This document shows positions 7,205 to 13,881 of a stretch of DNA of 14,847 nucleotides, piece after piece. Made by a program: the position numbers and the translations under genes. The notes below the pieces were generated by a model. That model was not told the origin of the DNA. It did not search any database and saw only the letters and a list, made by a program, of their open reading frames with translations. The stretch is from Alphaproteobacteria bacterium. Its GTDB lineage: Bacteria > Pseudomonadota > Alphaproteobacteria > Micavibrionales > Micavibrionaceae. The stretch covers positions 1 through 14,847 of the forward strand of contig JAUILO010000054.1 of NCBI GenBank assembly GCA_030432775.1. The letters run 5' to 3'. Each line of letters begins with the position of its first letter. Position 1 is the first letter of the stretch.

Positions 7205-7228
7205 TTGATCCAGGTAACACAGGATCAA
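7205..7228. promoter_or_regulatory. Inverted repeat upstream of trcR, candidate operator
   Basis: TTGATCC (7205-7211) and GGATCAA (7222-7228) form a perfect 7-bp dyad with a 10-base centre, 52 bases before the trcR start. The half-site spacing suits a dimeric regulator. No T-run follows, so it is not a terminator. No convincing promoter was seen around it. Confidence 0.4.
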
Positions 7229-7280
7229 GACAGAAAAATTTTATTCAACGTTATGATAAGCCCAAAGGAGCTTGAAGATC

Positions 7281-7985
7281 ATGAGCAAGAAATATGAAGT
7301 ATCAGGACTATTAATGCCGAAAGCGACAGCCGTATGGCTTGTTGAAAACACAGCTATTACGTTCGAACAAATCGGAGCATTCACAAATATGCATGCAATC
7401 GAAGTTCAGGCGCTTGCTGATGAAGAAGTTGGCCGCGGCATTGTTGGCCGTAACCCTGTAGAACACGGCGAGACAACAAAAGAAGAGCTTGAAAAAGCCG
7501 AAGCAGATAGTGATTACGTTATCAAAATGACAACGAATGACCTTCCATCTGTAAAAGCCAGATCAAAAGGCCCTAAATACACACCAATTTCAAAACGTGG
7601 CGATAAGCCGGATGCAATTGCATACCTGATCAAGCACCACCCTGAGATCTCAGAAGCACAAATCAGCAAACTTGTTGGCACAACCAAACCAACAATCAAA
7701 AGCATTCGTGACAGAACACACCAAAGCTCTGCAAGCATTCGACCACGCCACCCTGTTGACCTTGGCCTATGTACATATGCCGAGCTTGAAGCTGCGTCAC
7801 AAAAAGGCCTGAAAGCCAGTGGTAAAGGCAAAGAAGAGATTGAAAAAGGTACTGCTAAAGTTATGCAGAATCAGGAAAATCTTCCAAGCGAACCAGCTCC
7901 GGCAGAGAACGAAAACTCTTCCAACGACATGAGCGGCTTTGATTTTTCCAACTTCCTTGGCAAAACACAGTCCTCCGGCGAATAA
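7281..7985 (+). CDS. trcR: TrcR/DUF1013 cell-cycle transcriptional regulator
   Basis: A 234-residue member of DUF1013, the alphaproteobacterial family annotated as the cell cycle transcriptional regulator TrcR. Conserved features include LMPKATAVWLVENTAITFEQI at 11-31 region, ADEEVGRGIVGRNPVEHGE at 46-64 and a helix-turn-helix about 124-143 with SEAQISKLVGTTKPTIKSIR; the following HPVDLGLCTYAELE is also typical. Residues after about 195 are an acidic, disordered-looking tail ending in DFSNFLGKTQSSGE. The ATG at 7281 is chosen: AAAGGAG at 7264-7270 is 10 bases before it, whereas a TTG at 7272 would be too close. It stands alone between two terminators. Its adjacency to the quinone oxidoreductase is common in this class. 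Targets cannot be told from the sequence; no GANTC site lies in its upstream region. Confidence 0.92.
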   Translation: MSKKYEVSGLLMPKATAVWLVENTAITFEQIGAFTNMHAIEVQALADEEVGRGIVGRNPVEHGETTKEELEKAEADSDYVIKMTTNDLPSVKARSKGPKYTPISKRGDKPDAIAYLIKHHPEISEAQISKLVGTTKPTIKSIRDRTHQSSASIRPRHPVDLGLCTYAELEAASQKGLKASGKGKEEIEKGTAKVMQNQENLPSEPAPAENENSSNDMSGFDFSNFLGKTQSSGE

Positions 7986-8045
7986 ATCGCTGCTATTGTT
8001 TTGGGTTTTACTCAAAAAAAACAGTATAAATAGTACACAGATACA

Positions 8046-8084
8046 AAAAACGCGGCATGCTGAACATGACCGCGTTTTTCTTTT
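8046..8084. terminator. Bidirectional terminator between trcR and the DUF465 gene
   Basis: CGCGG-CATG and CATG-A-CCGCG form a strong hairpin (8051-8074), with A-run on the left (8045-8050) and TTTTTCTTTT on the right. It serves trcR on the plus strand and the DUF465 gene at 8109 on the minus strand. Confidence 0.9.
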
Positions 8085-8108
8085 ATTTGCAATCGCTTAG
8101 AATAAAAA

Positions 8109-8300
8109 CTAGGCTTGTACTGCTTGTCTTTCTATTTCTTCTTTCACTGATAATTTTTGCTTTTTAAGATCGGCCAGCACGATTTGATCCACGGCCGGAT
8201 ATTTGCGAGCCTCGGAAATCTTTTCCTTAAGCTCCTGATGTCTTTTTCTGAGTGATTCTAGACGTGCTGTTCTTTGGGATTGTAGTGTCTGCTGTGACAT
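8109..8300 (-). CDS. DUF465/YdcH-like small protein
   Basis: A 63-residue charged protein, probably one helical hairpin: SLRKRHQELKEKISEARKYP, then VDQIVLADLKKQKLSVKEEIER. Length and the break at the proline with a DxxI-L-LKKQKL-KEEI pattern match the DUF465/YdcH family. The function is unknown; no signal peptide or membrane segment is seen. The start is well supported: GGAGG at 8309-8313 lies 8 bases before the ATG, and a near-consensus promoter lies 53 bases upstream. It shares a bidirectional terminator with trcR. Confidence 0.9.
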   Translation of the reverse strand: MSQQTLQSQRTARLESLRKRHQELKEKISEARKYPAVDQIVLADLKKQKLSVKEEIERQAVQA

Positions 8301-8352
8301 ACCGAAAACCTCCGTTATATTTTCTAAAAGCTTATGATCAGGTTATAACTTT

Positions 8353-8381
8353 AGTATACACAGTATAAAAATATATGACAA
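8353..8381 (-). promoter_or_regulatory. Sigma-70-type promoter of the DUF465 gene
   Basis: On the minus strand TTGTCA (8381-8376) and TATACT (8358-8353) are separated by exactly 17 bases. The predicted start near 8346 gives a leader of about 45 bases before the ATG at 8300. Confidence 0.75.
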
Positions 8382-8428
8382 TAATTTCGTTTCAGTTGCA
8401 CTTTGCGAATTAATGTTACAATAAAGCG

Positions 8429-8459
8429 AAAAACAGGCAAACAGTCACCCTGCTTGCCT
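8429..8459 (-). terminator. Minus-strand terminator with no protein gene before it
   Basis: Read on the minus strand AGGCAAGCAG (8459-8450) pairs with CTGTTTGCCT (8444-8435), one G-U pair, across a 5-base loop, then G and TTTTT (8433-8429). No protein gene lies on this strand until the one ending at 8810, which has its own terminator at 8656-8685. It may end a small RNA. Confidence 0.7.
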
Positions 8460-8550
8460 TGCATTAAATTTAATATATTCTGTGTAAACTTACCGCCATT
8501 AATCCCATTGTAACACGGTATGTTTTACGATTTGGTTAAACATATACTAA
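8429..8550 (-). ncRNA. Candidate small RNA
   Basis: Between two minus-strand terminators (8656-8685 and 8429-8459) there is no protein gene. Within it a hairpin TATGTTT (8544-8538) with AAACATA (8525-8519) and a 12-base A-rich loop is followed by a single-stranded AT-rich stretch and the terminator, the layout of a trans-acting small RNA of about 110-120 bases. Promoter-like TAGTAT/TATATG lies just upstream but lacks a good -35. The 5' end is a guess, and no known RNA family was recognised. Confidence 0.3.
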
Positions 8551-8655
8551 AAGCTATGCACTTTAGACGTCTATTCAGTCAGAATATAGGATAGAAGCAC
8601 CATTCTACCTACCTATTCGCCCCCCTTTAAATGGAGTCTACGCCAGAATCCGGGC

Positions 8656-8685
8656 AAAAAACAACCGTAGCCAAGGCTACGGTTG
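8656..8685 (-). terminator. Terminator of the aldehyde dehydrogenase gene
   Basis: A perfect 11-bp stem, CAACCGTAGCC (8662-8672) and GGCTACGGTTG (8675-8685), followed on the minus strand by TTTTTT (8661-8656). It lies about 124 bases beyond the stop codon, giving a long 3' untranslated region. Confidence 0.85.
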
Positions 8686-8809
8686 AGTATGTATTGCGTG
8701 TGAGGAGGAACTTTAAATAAACTACTTCGTTTATAGTTCTAGTATAGCTTGAAAAACCTTAAAGTCCCTTAAATAATATGTAAAATTTTATCTAATAGTT
8801 TAGATAGAA

Positions 8810-10369
8810 TTACAGGTCAAAAACAACACCCTGCGCCAATGGCAACTCATCTGAATAATTGATGGTTTGTGTCTGGCGTCGCATATACGTCTTCCATGAA
8901 TCAGACCCGCTTTCACGGCCACCGCCCGTCTCTTTTTCGCCGCCAAATGCGCCGCCAATCTCCGCGCCACTTGGTCCGATATTCACATTGGCAATACCGC
9001 AATCACTTCCGGCAGCAGATAAGAAATATTCGGCCTCACGAACATTCGTAGTAAAGATCGATGATGATAACCCCTGCGGAACGTCATTATGAACTTCGAC
9101 AACATCTTTCACATCCGAATAACGCATAACATATAAAATCGGCGCGAAAGTTTCATGTTTCACTACCGCGCTTTGTTCACTCATCTCAACAAGAGCAGGC
9201 TTAACATACGCCCCGCCCTCTAGCCCCGGCAGGTTCACAACATCACCCCCGGATAAAATCTTACCACCTTGGTCCTTGGCCTGTTCTAACGAGCTTTGCA
9301 TAGCATTAAGCGCCGCATCGTCAATCAATGGCCCAATTAAAGTATCACTATCAAGCGGATTACCTACCCGTACAGCGCCATACGCCTTGGTTAATGAAGA
9401 AACCAGATCATCATAAATATCTTCATGAACAAATAAACGGCGCAATGTCGTACAGCGCTGGCCTGCAGTACCAACCGCACTAAACAATATCGCACGCACA
9501 GCCAGCGACAAATCAGCACTTTCTGTGACAATCATGCCGTTATTACCACCAAGCTCTAATAGCGAACGCCCCAATCTTTCGGCCACAACAGGAGCAACAG
9601 AACGTCCCATGGGTACACTGCCGGTCGCACTGACAAGCGATACCGAAGTGTTATGCGATAAAGTTTCGCCAATTTCCTTCTGACCAATCAATACGCTCAG
9701 CAAACCTTCCGGCACTTTTTGATCATATTCTTTTTCAAAACGGGCGACCGCGCGCTCACAAAGCACCTGACAGGCAAGTGCGACAAACGGAGTTTTCTCT
9801 GAGGGTTTCCAGACCACAGCATTGCCACATACAAGCGCAATTGCCGCATTCCATGCCCATACAGCCACAGGAAAGTTAAAGGCCGATATAACCCCCACAC
9901 AGCCCAGCGGATGCCACATCTCGCGCATATGGTGCCCCGGACGTTCCGAAGCAATCGTGAGACCATAAAGCTGGCGCGACAGCCCCACAGCATAATCACA
10001 GATATCAATCATCTCTTGCACTTCGCCAAGGCCTTCAGAAACAATTTTACCGCATTCAGCAGTCACAAGCGCGCCAAGTTCGACTTTTGCTGCGCGTAAT
10101 TCCTCGCCAAGCAAACGCACAAGCTGACCGCGAACAGGTGCTGGCACAGTGCGCCATGATCTAAATGCCGCGAGCGATTTTTCAATGGTTTTATCCGCGT
10201 CTTGTTTGGAATGTTCATCAAGACTGCCGATAAGCGCGCCATTAATCGGACTATATACTTTAAGTGCAGCCCCGTCATTTGCATAGGAGTGCAAATCAAA
10301 GCTTGCTAATAATGTATGAAATTGTGCTGACAATGCGTTATCACCAGCCTTGGCGACGGCTTCTGACAT
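8810..10369 (-). CDS. amaB: ALDH7-type aldehyde dehydrogenase, likely alpha-aminoadipic semialdehyde/piperideine-6-carboxylate dehydrogenase
   Basis: A 519-residue NAD(P)-dependent aldehyde dehydrogenase. Catalytic residues are visible: Asn165 in FNFP, Lys188 in WKPSEKTP, the cofactor turn TGSVPMG at 249-255, general base Glu272 in LELGGNN, nucleophile Cys306 in GQRCTTLRR and ETFAPI at 406-411. The C-terminal GPSGAEIGGAFGGEKETGGG followed by RESGSDSWKTYMRRQT is the signature of the ALDH7 (antiquitin, AmaB) branch, which oxidises alpha-aminoadipic semialdehyde in lysine catabolism; related aldehydes are possible. No other lysine-catabolic gene is nearby, so the physiological substrate is inferred. 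The ATG at 10369 has AAAGGAAA about 8 bases upstream. It follows the Na/Pi gene by 60 bases with no terminator seen between, so the two may share a transcript. Confidence 0.93.
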   Translation of the reverse strand: MSEAVAKAGDNALSAQFHTLLASFDLHSYANDGAALKVYSPINGALIGSLDEHSKQDADKTIEKSLAAFRSWRTVPAPVRGQLVRLLGEELRAAKVELGALVTAECGKIVSEGLGEVQEMIDICDYAVGLSRQLYGLTIASERPGHHMREMWHPLGCVGVISAFNFPVAVWAWNAAIALVCGNAVVWKPSEKTPFVALACQVLCERAVARFEKEYDQKVPEGLLSVLIGQKEIGETLSHNTSVSLVSATGSVPMGRSVAPVVAERLGRSLLELGGNNGMIVTESADLSLAVRAILFSAVGTAGQRCTTLRRLFVHEDIYDDLVSSLTKAYGAVRVGNPLDSDTLIGPLIDDAALNAMQSSLEQAKDQGGKILSGGDVVNLPGLEGGAYVKPALVEMSEQSAVVKHETFAPILYVMRYSDVKDVVEVHNDVPQGLSSSIFTTNVREAEYFLSAAGSDCGIANVNIGPSGAEIGGAFGGEKETGGGRESGSDSWKTYMRRQTQTINYSDELPLAQGVVFDL

Positions 10370-10429
10370 GACCCTGTTTCCTTTCAACTGTATCAAATAT
10401 ATGACATTTTTATTTGGTAACAGAATAGG

Positions 10430-12088
10430 CTATTTTTTGATTGGCTTCAAACGCCTTGTCATCAAATCACCGGCATCCTCCAAGATCGGATAAGCAACCG
10501 TAGCCAGCAAGCTGTTGATGCGTCTGTAATCGCGAATAATATCCAGATGGATCGAGCTCGTTGCGATTGTTTCAGGCACACCATCACGAATTCTATTCAA
10601 ATGTGATTCGCTTGTTTTACGCTCGTACTCTCGAATTGTATCTTTGCTTTCAACCAAGCGGCGCGCCAATTGACGATCACCGGAAAGCAACACATTTTGT
10701 GATAAGCGCAACGTATCCAGAACATGTTTGTGAATATTTTTAATCTCCGCCCAACCATCATGCGAGAAAGAAGACTTCTTCCTGATTTTTTTCTCGGCCA
10801 TATCAGCCATGCTTTTAACAACTGTATCACCACAACCTTCAAGATTGGTGGCAAAAGCCAGAATTTGGATATATTGCTGTGCGTCCTCTTCATCAAGGGA
10901 TTCATGCATGATTTTAGCCATGTAATATTTAATCGCCTTATACAGACCATCGAGTACATCATCACGTTCAATTACCGTATTCAAAAGCTTTTCATTATTC
11001 TGGCGTAGCGCCAAGATTAAATCATCAAGCATCGTTTCTAGCATTTCGGCCATACGCAAGGTCTCACGCATTGCATCCGATAACGCAATTGACGGTGTCT
11101 CAAGATGTTTTTCATCAAGATATTTCGGCACAGATGGATCATCATGATCAATCTGGTCCGGCATCCATGTTTCAACACGTCTAGCCACAATATGGCTAAC
11201 CGGTAAAAACAAGACGACAACACCTATGTTAAAGGCTGTATGAAAGTTCACAATCATACGTTCCGGTGTATCACCAAAATATGCGATTAACTCATGCGCG
11301 ACACCGATAAACGGGAAGACGAGCAAGACGCTTATAAATCTCATCACCATATTGGCCACCGGCACACGGCTTGCAGCACGCCCTTCGCGCATGGTGGTAA
11401 CTATCGGCGCAATCGCCCCTCCAAGATTAGCCCCCAAGACCATGATCAGTGCGATATTCACATCCAGAACCCCTGACGAGGCCAGCGTTACAAATAATAG
11501 AATTGTCGCAAGTGATGAATGCATAACCCATGTTAGAAGCGCCGCACATAGAACCGCTAGAATTGGTTCATTCCCCAATGAATGAAGAACAAGTGCCAAT
11601 GTTTCCGACGTTTTCAACGGCTCGGCAGATAGTTTGATAAAGGCCAGTGCCAAAAGCATCAAACCAAGACCAATAAACAACCGCCCAACATGCTGCATAC
11701 GATTTTTGTTTTTAAACAAACGATAGATAAAATATCCGGAGAACAAAAAGAACGGCGCAAGCCACGAAAAGTCAAAAGACAATATCTGCGCAACAAGCGT
11801 AGTACCAAGATCCGCGCCGAGCATTACAGCCACACCGGCGGTTACTGTCATCAGGCCATGGCCACAAAATGAGGAGATAATCAAAGCCGTCGCAGTCGAG
11901 CTTTGCAGCAAAGTCGTGACACCTATTCCTGTTAAAAATGCATAAACACGGTTACTTGTACTGCGCGAAATAATCGTATGCAGGTTACTACCAAAAGCAC
12001 GCGTCACACCTTTGCGGACTGTACCAAGTCCCCAAAGTAACAGACATACGCCGCCAATGATATTAAGCAAAACCAAGGTCGCAGAAAT
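10430..12088 (-). CDS. Na/Pi-cotransporter family membrane protein with PhoU-like domain
   Basis: About 552 residues from an ATT at 12088, or 548 from a TTG at 12076. Counting from the TTG, the N-terminal 300 residues hold two Na/Pi-cotransporter repeats: LLQSSTATALI at 56-66, and VMHSSLATILL at 184-194 where the usual QSS is HSS, with GADLGTT at 87-93 and GANLGGAIAP at 215-224. Several hydrophobic segments flank these. Residues about 335-540 form a helical PhoU-like cytoplasmic domain. Relatives (NptA/YjbB group) move phosphate with sodium or export it. Start choice: AAGGAG at 12104-12099 is 10 bases before the in-frame ATT but 22 before the TTG, and family members as I recall them begin with a few residues before the ATLVLL stretch that the ATT start would include. 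A promoter lies at 12171-12199. Confidence 0.9.
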   Translation of the reverse strand: MSATLVLLNIIGGVCLLLWGLGTVRKGVTRAFGSNLHTIISRSTSNRVYAFLTGIGVTTLLQSSTATALIISSFCGHGLMTVTAGVAVMLGADLGTTLVAQILSFDFSWLAPFFLFSGYFIYRLFKNKNRMQHVGRLFIGLGLMLLALAFIKLSAEPLKTSETLALVLHSLGNEPILAVLCAALLTWVMHSSLATILLFVTLASSGVLDVNIALIMVLGANLGGAIAPIVTTMREGRAASRVPVANMVMRFISVLLVFPFIGVAHELIAYFGDTPERMIVNFHTAFNIGVVVLFLPVSHIVARRVETWMPDQIDHDDPSVPKYLDEKHLETPSIALSDAMRETLRMAEMLETMLDDLILALRQNNEKLLNTVIERDDVLDGLYKAIKYYMAKIMHESLDEEDAQQYIQILAFATNLEGCGDTVVKSMADMAEKKIRKKSSFSHDGWAEIKNIHKHVLDTLRLSQNVLLSGDRQLARRLVESKDTIREYERKTSESHLNRIRDGVPETIATSSIHLDIIRDYRRINSLLATVAYPILEDAGDLMTRRLKPIKK

Positions 12089-12170
12089 AGGAAAATCACT
12101 CCTTCAAAAGGTCCAAAGAATTAAAACAAAGAACAAAATTTCTTTATAAATAATAAGATGTTAGCCGTAT

Positions 12171-12199
12171 ATAATATAGATTAACCCGCTTATATGCAA
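12171..12199 (-). promoter_or_regulatory. Sigma-70-type promoter of the Na/Pi gene
   Basis: On the minus strand TTGCAT (12199-12194) and TATTAT (12176-12171) are separated by exactly 17 bases. The -35 box lies beside the end of the DUF924 gene (stop at 12203), and the leader would be about 75 bases. No phosphate-response box was recognised. Confidence 0.6.
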
Positions 12200-12202
12200 C
12201 AC

Positions 12203-12736
12203 CTACAAAAGATAGCAATCTTCTTCTTGTGTATTAACACGCCCCAATATTGCATTCCGTTGCGGAAAGCGACCGTATTTTTCAATCACATCCATACGCC
12301 TGCAAGCATGGTCATAAGACACAGGATCACAGTCTCTGGACTTTGCAAATAACGCCACAGATTGGCGCTGATCTTGCAGATTTTCACTATGCAGGAAAGG
12401 CTGATAAATAAACCTCTTCTTCGCGCTTTCAACCACCTCATCATAACTTTTGGAAATAGCGTATTTGGCAATTAATAACGCCTTTTCATCACTGGCAAAG
12501 GCGCGCGGCGTTTCACGGAATATGATCCTTGGTATGTGATCAAGCAACAAACACAGCGCCACGCAGCCCTGCGCATCATCGCGCCAGCTATCGCACCATC
12601 CATGCATCGCGATTTTGTAAGATGAAAGAAAACGCTCTGTAACCTCTTGGTCAAACATTTCATTGCGCTGGAACCATTGCTTCGGATCAATATCATCAAA
12701 CCAATAGGTCAGTAACTCCTTGCGGGTATCGCGCAT
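12203..12736 (-). CDS. DUF924 family protein
   Basis: A 177-residue soluble alpha-helical protein. The family pattern is clear: LTYWFDDIDPKQWF at 9-22, the core LLLDHIPRIIFRETPRAFASD matching the usual LDQFPRNxFRGTPxAFAxD, FIYQPFLHSENLQDQ near 109-123, and RFPQRNAILGR near 155-165. DUF924 has a TPR-like fold and no established function. Its end, NTQEEDCYLL, is slightly shorter than the usual C-terminus. The ATG at 12736 shares its A with the TAA of the preceding gene (TAATG), and AAAGGAAA precedes it, so translation is likely coupled. Confidence 0.9.
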   Translation of the reverse strand: MRDTRKELLTYWFDDIDPKQWFQRNEMFDQEVTERFLSSYKIAMHGWCDSWRDDAQGCVALCLLLDHIPRIIFRETPRAFASDEKALLIAKYAISKSYDEVVESAKKRFIYQPFLHSENLQDQRQSVALFAKSRDCDPVSYDHACRRMDVIEKYGRFPQRNAILGRVNTQEEDCYLL

Positions 12737-13035
12737 TATTCAGTTTCCTTTGTCGAATCTTTATTGGACATAGACTCAACAAGTACCGATAGCTTTCTCT
12801 CCGCCTTAACCGCAATAAGACTAAGCACAAAAGCAGGAAGAAATGTGAATAACAAAGAAACAATCAGAACAGGGTTTTTAAGCGCCACACTGATATCGCC
12901 ATTAGATAGCTTGATATAAACCACACCAAGAACAACCATACCGACAATTGCAAAAAGTGTAGCAAGAATGCGATACACTTTTCCACGTATCAGAAGTTCT
13001 CTGGCAGCCAGTCGTTTTTCTTCATAGCTTGAAAT
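12736..13035 (-). CDS. Small two-helix membrane protein
   Basis: I do not recognise the family. From the proposed ATT at 13035 it has 99 residues; from a GTG at 12978 it has 80. The long form starts with a charged helix (SSYEEKRLAARELLIRGK), then membrane segments ILATLFAIVGMVVLGVVYI and PVLIVSLLFTFLPAFVLSLI, then a charged tail ending KDSTKETE. The ATT is preferred because AGGAG at 13047-13043 lies 7 bases before it, whereas nothing suitable precedes the GTG, and the added residues make a plausible cytoplasmic anchor. An out-of-frame 11-codon ATG frame at 13025 also exists. The gene follows cytochrome c1 by 58 bases and overlaps DUF924 by one base. Confidence 0.7.
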   Translation of the reverse strand: MSSYEEKRLAARELLIRGKVYRILATLFAIVGMVVLGVVYIKLSNGDISVALKNPVLIVSLLFTFLPAFVLSLIAVKAERKLSVLVESMSNKDSTKETE

Positions 13036-13093
13036 ATCGATTCTCCTCGGACGAGAAAAACAGGTAAAGAGTCAAGACTATTATACGGCTAAT

Positions 13094-13876
13094 TTAGTGT
13101 TTATCAAACCAAACTTTACGTTTCGTCGCATACATGACGCCAGCAAAAGCAAGTAAGTATAGAAAAACATTTATTCCAAGACGCTTACGTTGTTGCATAT
13201 GCGGATCAGAAGCCCAGTGCAGGAATGTAGAAACATCTTCTGCATATTGCTCTAATGTCTCAGGTGAACCATCCTCATAGGCAATCATGCCATCTGATAA
13301 AGGTGCCGCCATCGCAATGATATGACCTTTCATGTATTTATTGTAATGCTGACCAGCCAGGATTTTACCTTCCATGTCATGAGGTGTTTCTTCATAACCA
13401 GTCAAAACAGAATACACATAAGTTGGGCCGCCTGCGCGTGCCTTTGTGATTAAAGACAGATCTGGAGGCATCGCGCCGTTATTGGCATATGCGGCAGCTT
13501 TGGTATTTGCAAAGGGTGATACAAAATGATCGCTCGGCAAACCGGCACGTTCAAACATTTCACCTTCATCGTTCGGACCGTCAATCACAGTAAATTCAGA
13601 TGCAATCGCTTTCACTTCATCGCCTGTATAGCCAAGACCCGTTAAGTCCCGGTAATACATTTGCTTCATAGAATGACATGTTGAGCAGACTTGCTTGTAG
13701 ATTTTAAAACCGCGCTGAAGTGCCGCTTTATCAAAAGTGCCAAGCGCGCCGTCAAAGTGCCATGTTTTGTTTGGCAGCGGTGTATCGCCTTCTGAAGAAG
13801 CCTGAACACGAGAAGCACTAAAGCCAACAAGCGTGATAACGCAAATAATTGCTATGGATTTAATCAACGGTCTCAT
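13094..13876 (-). CDS. petC: Cytochrome c1 of the cytochrome bc1 complex
   Basis: A 260-residue precursor. It accepts electrons from the Rieske protein and passes them to a soluble or membrane cytochrome c at the periplasmic face. Residues 1-26 are a signal peptide with likely cleavage after VQA. The haem site is CSTCH at 64-68, the axial Met is probably Met189 in IAMAAPL, and NNGAMPPDLSLI at 132-143 is typical of c1. A C-terminal membrane anchor spans about 234-251 and ends with basic residues. The ATG at 13876 is chosen because AGGAG lies 10 bases before it; the ATG at 13885 is only 1 base from AGGAG, though it overlaps the cytochrome b stop as ATGA. It is cotranscribed with cytochrome b. 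Confidence 0.95.
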   Translation of the reverse strand: MRPLIKSIAIICVITLVGFSASRVQASSEGDTPLPNKTWHFDGALGTFDKAALQRGFKIYKQVCSTCHSMKQMYYRDLTGLGYTGDEVKAIASEFTVIDGPNDEGEMFERAGLPSDHFVSPFANTKAAAYANNGAMPPDLSLITKARAGGPTYVYSVLTGYEETPHDMEGKILAGQHYNKYMKGHIIAMAAPLSDGMIAYEDGSPETLEQYAEDVSTFLHWASDPHMQQRKRLGINVFLYLLAFAGVMYATKRKVWFDKH

Positions 13877-13881
13877 TCTAA

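Larger units (their letters stand above)
8301..8809. other. Gene-free 509-bp region
   Basis: It contains the DUF465 promoter, the terminator at 8429-8459, the candidate small RNA, a hairpin at 8586-8616 (ATAGG and TAGAA with TTCTA and CCTAT around a 6-base loop), the terminator at 8656-8685, and AGGAGG at 8703-8708 on the plus strand with no start codon at a useful distance. Open frames here are under 40 codons and lack ribosome-binding sites. Confidence 0.6.

Noticed and set aside
8350..8460. Minus-strand 37-codon ORF from an ATG near 8462
   Set aside because: It runs through a terminator and the DUF465 promoter and has no ribosome-binding site.
8693..8719. Mini-ORF TTG...TAA with tandem AGG AGG codons (RVRRNFK), a possible leader peptide
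   Set aside because: No Shine-Dalgarno before it and no rightward gene downstream; AGGAGG alone does not make a gene.
8759..8772. TTAA-N6-TTAA resembling a CtrA box
   Set aside because: The usual spacing is N7, and the site lies beyond the 3' end of the aldehyde dehydrogenase gene where no promoter is expected.
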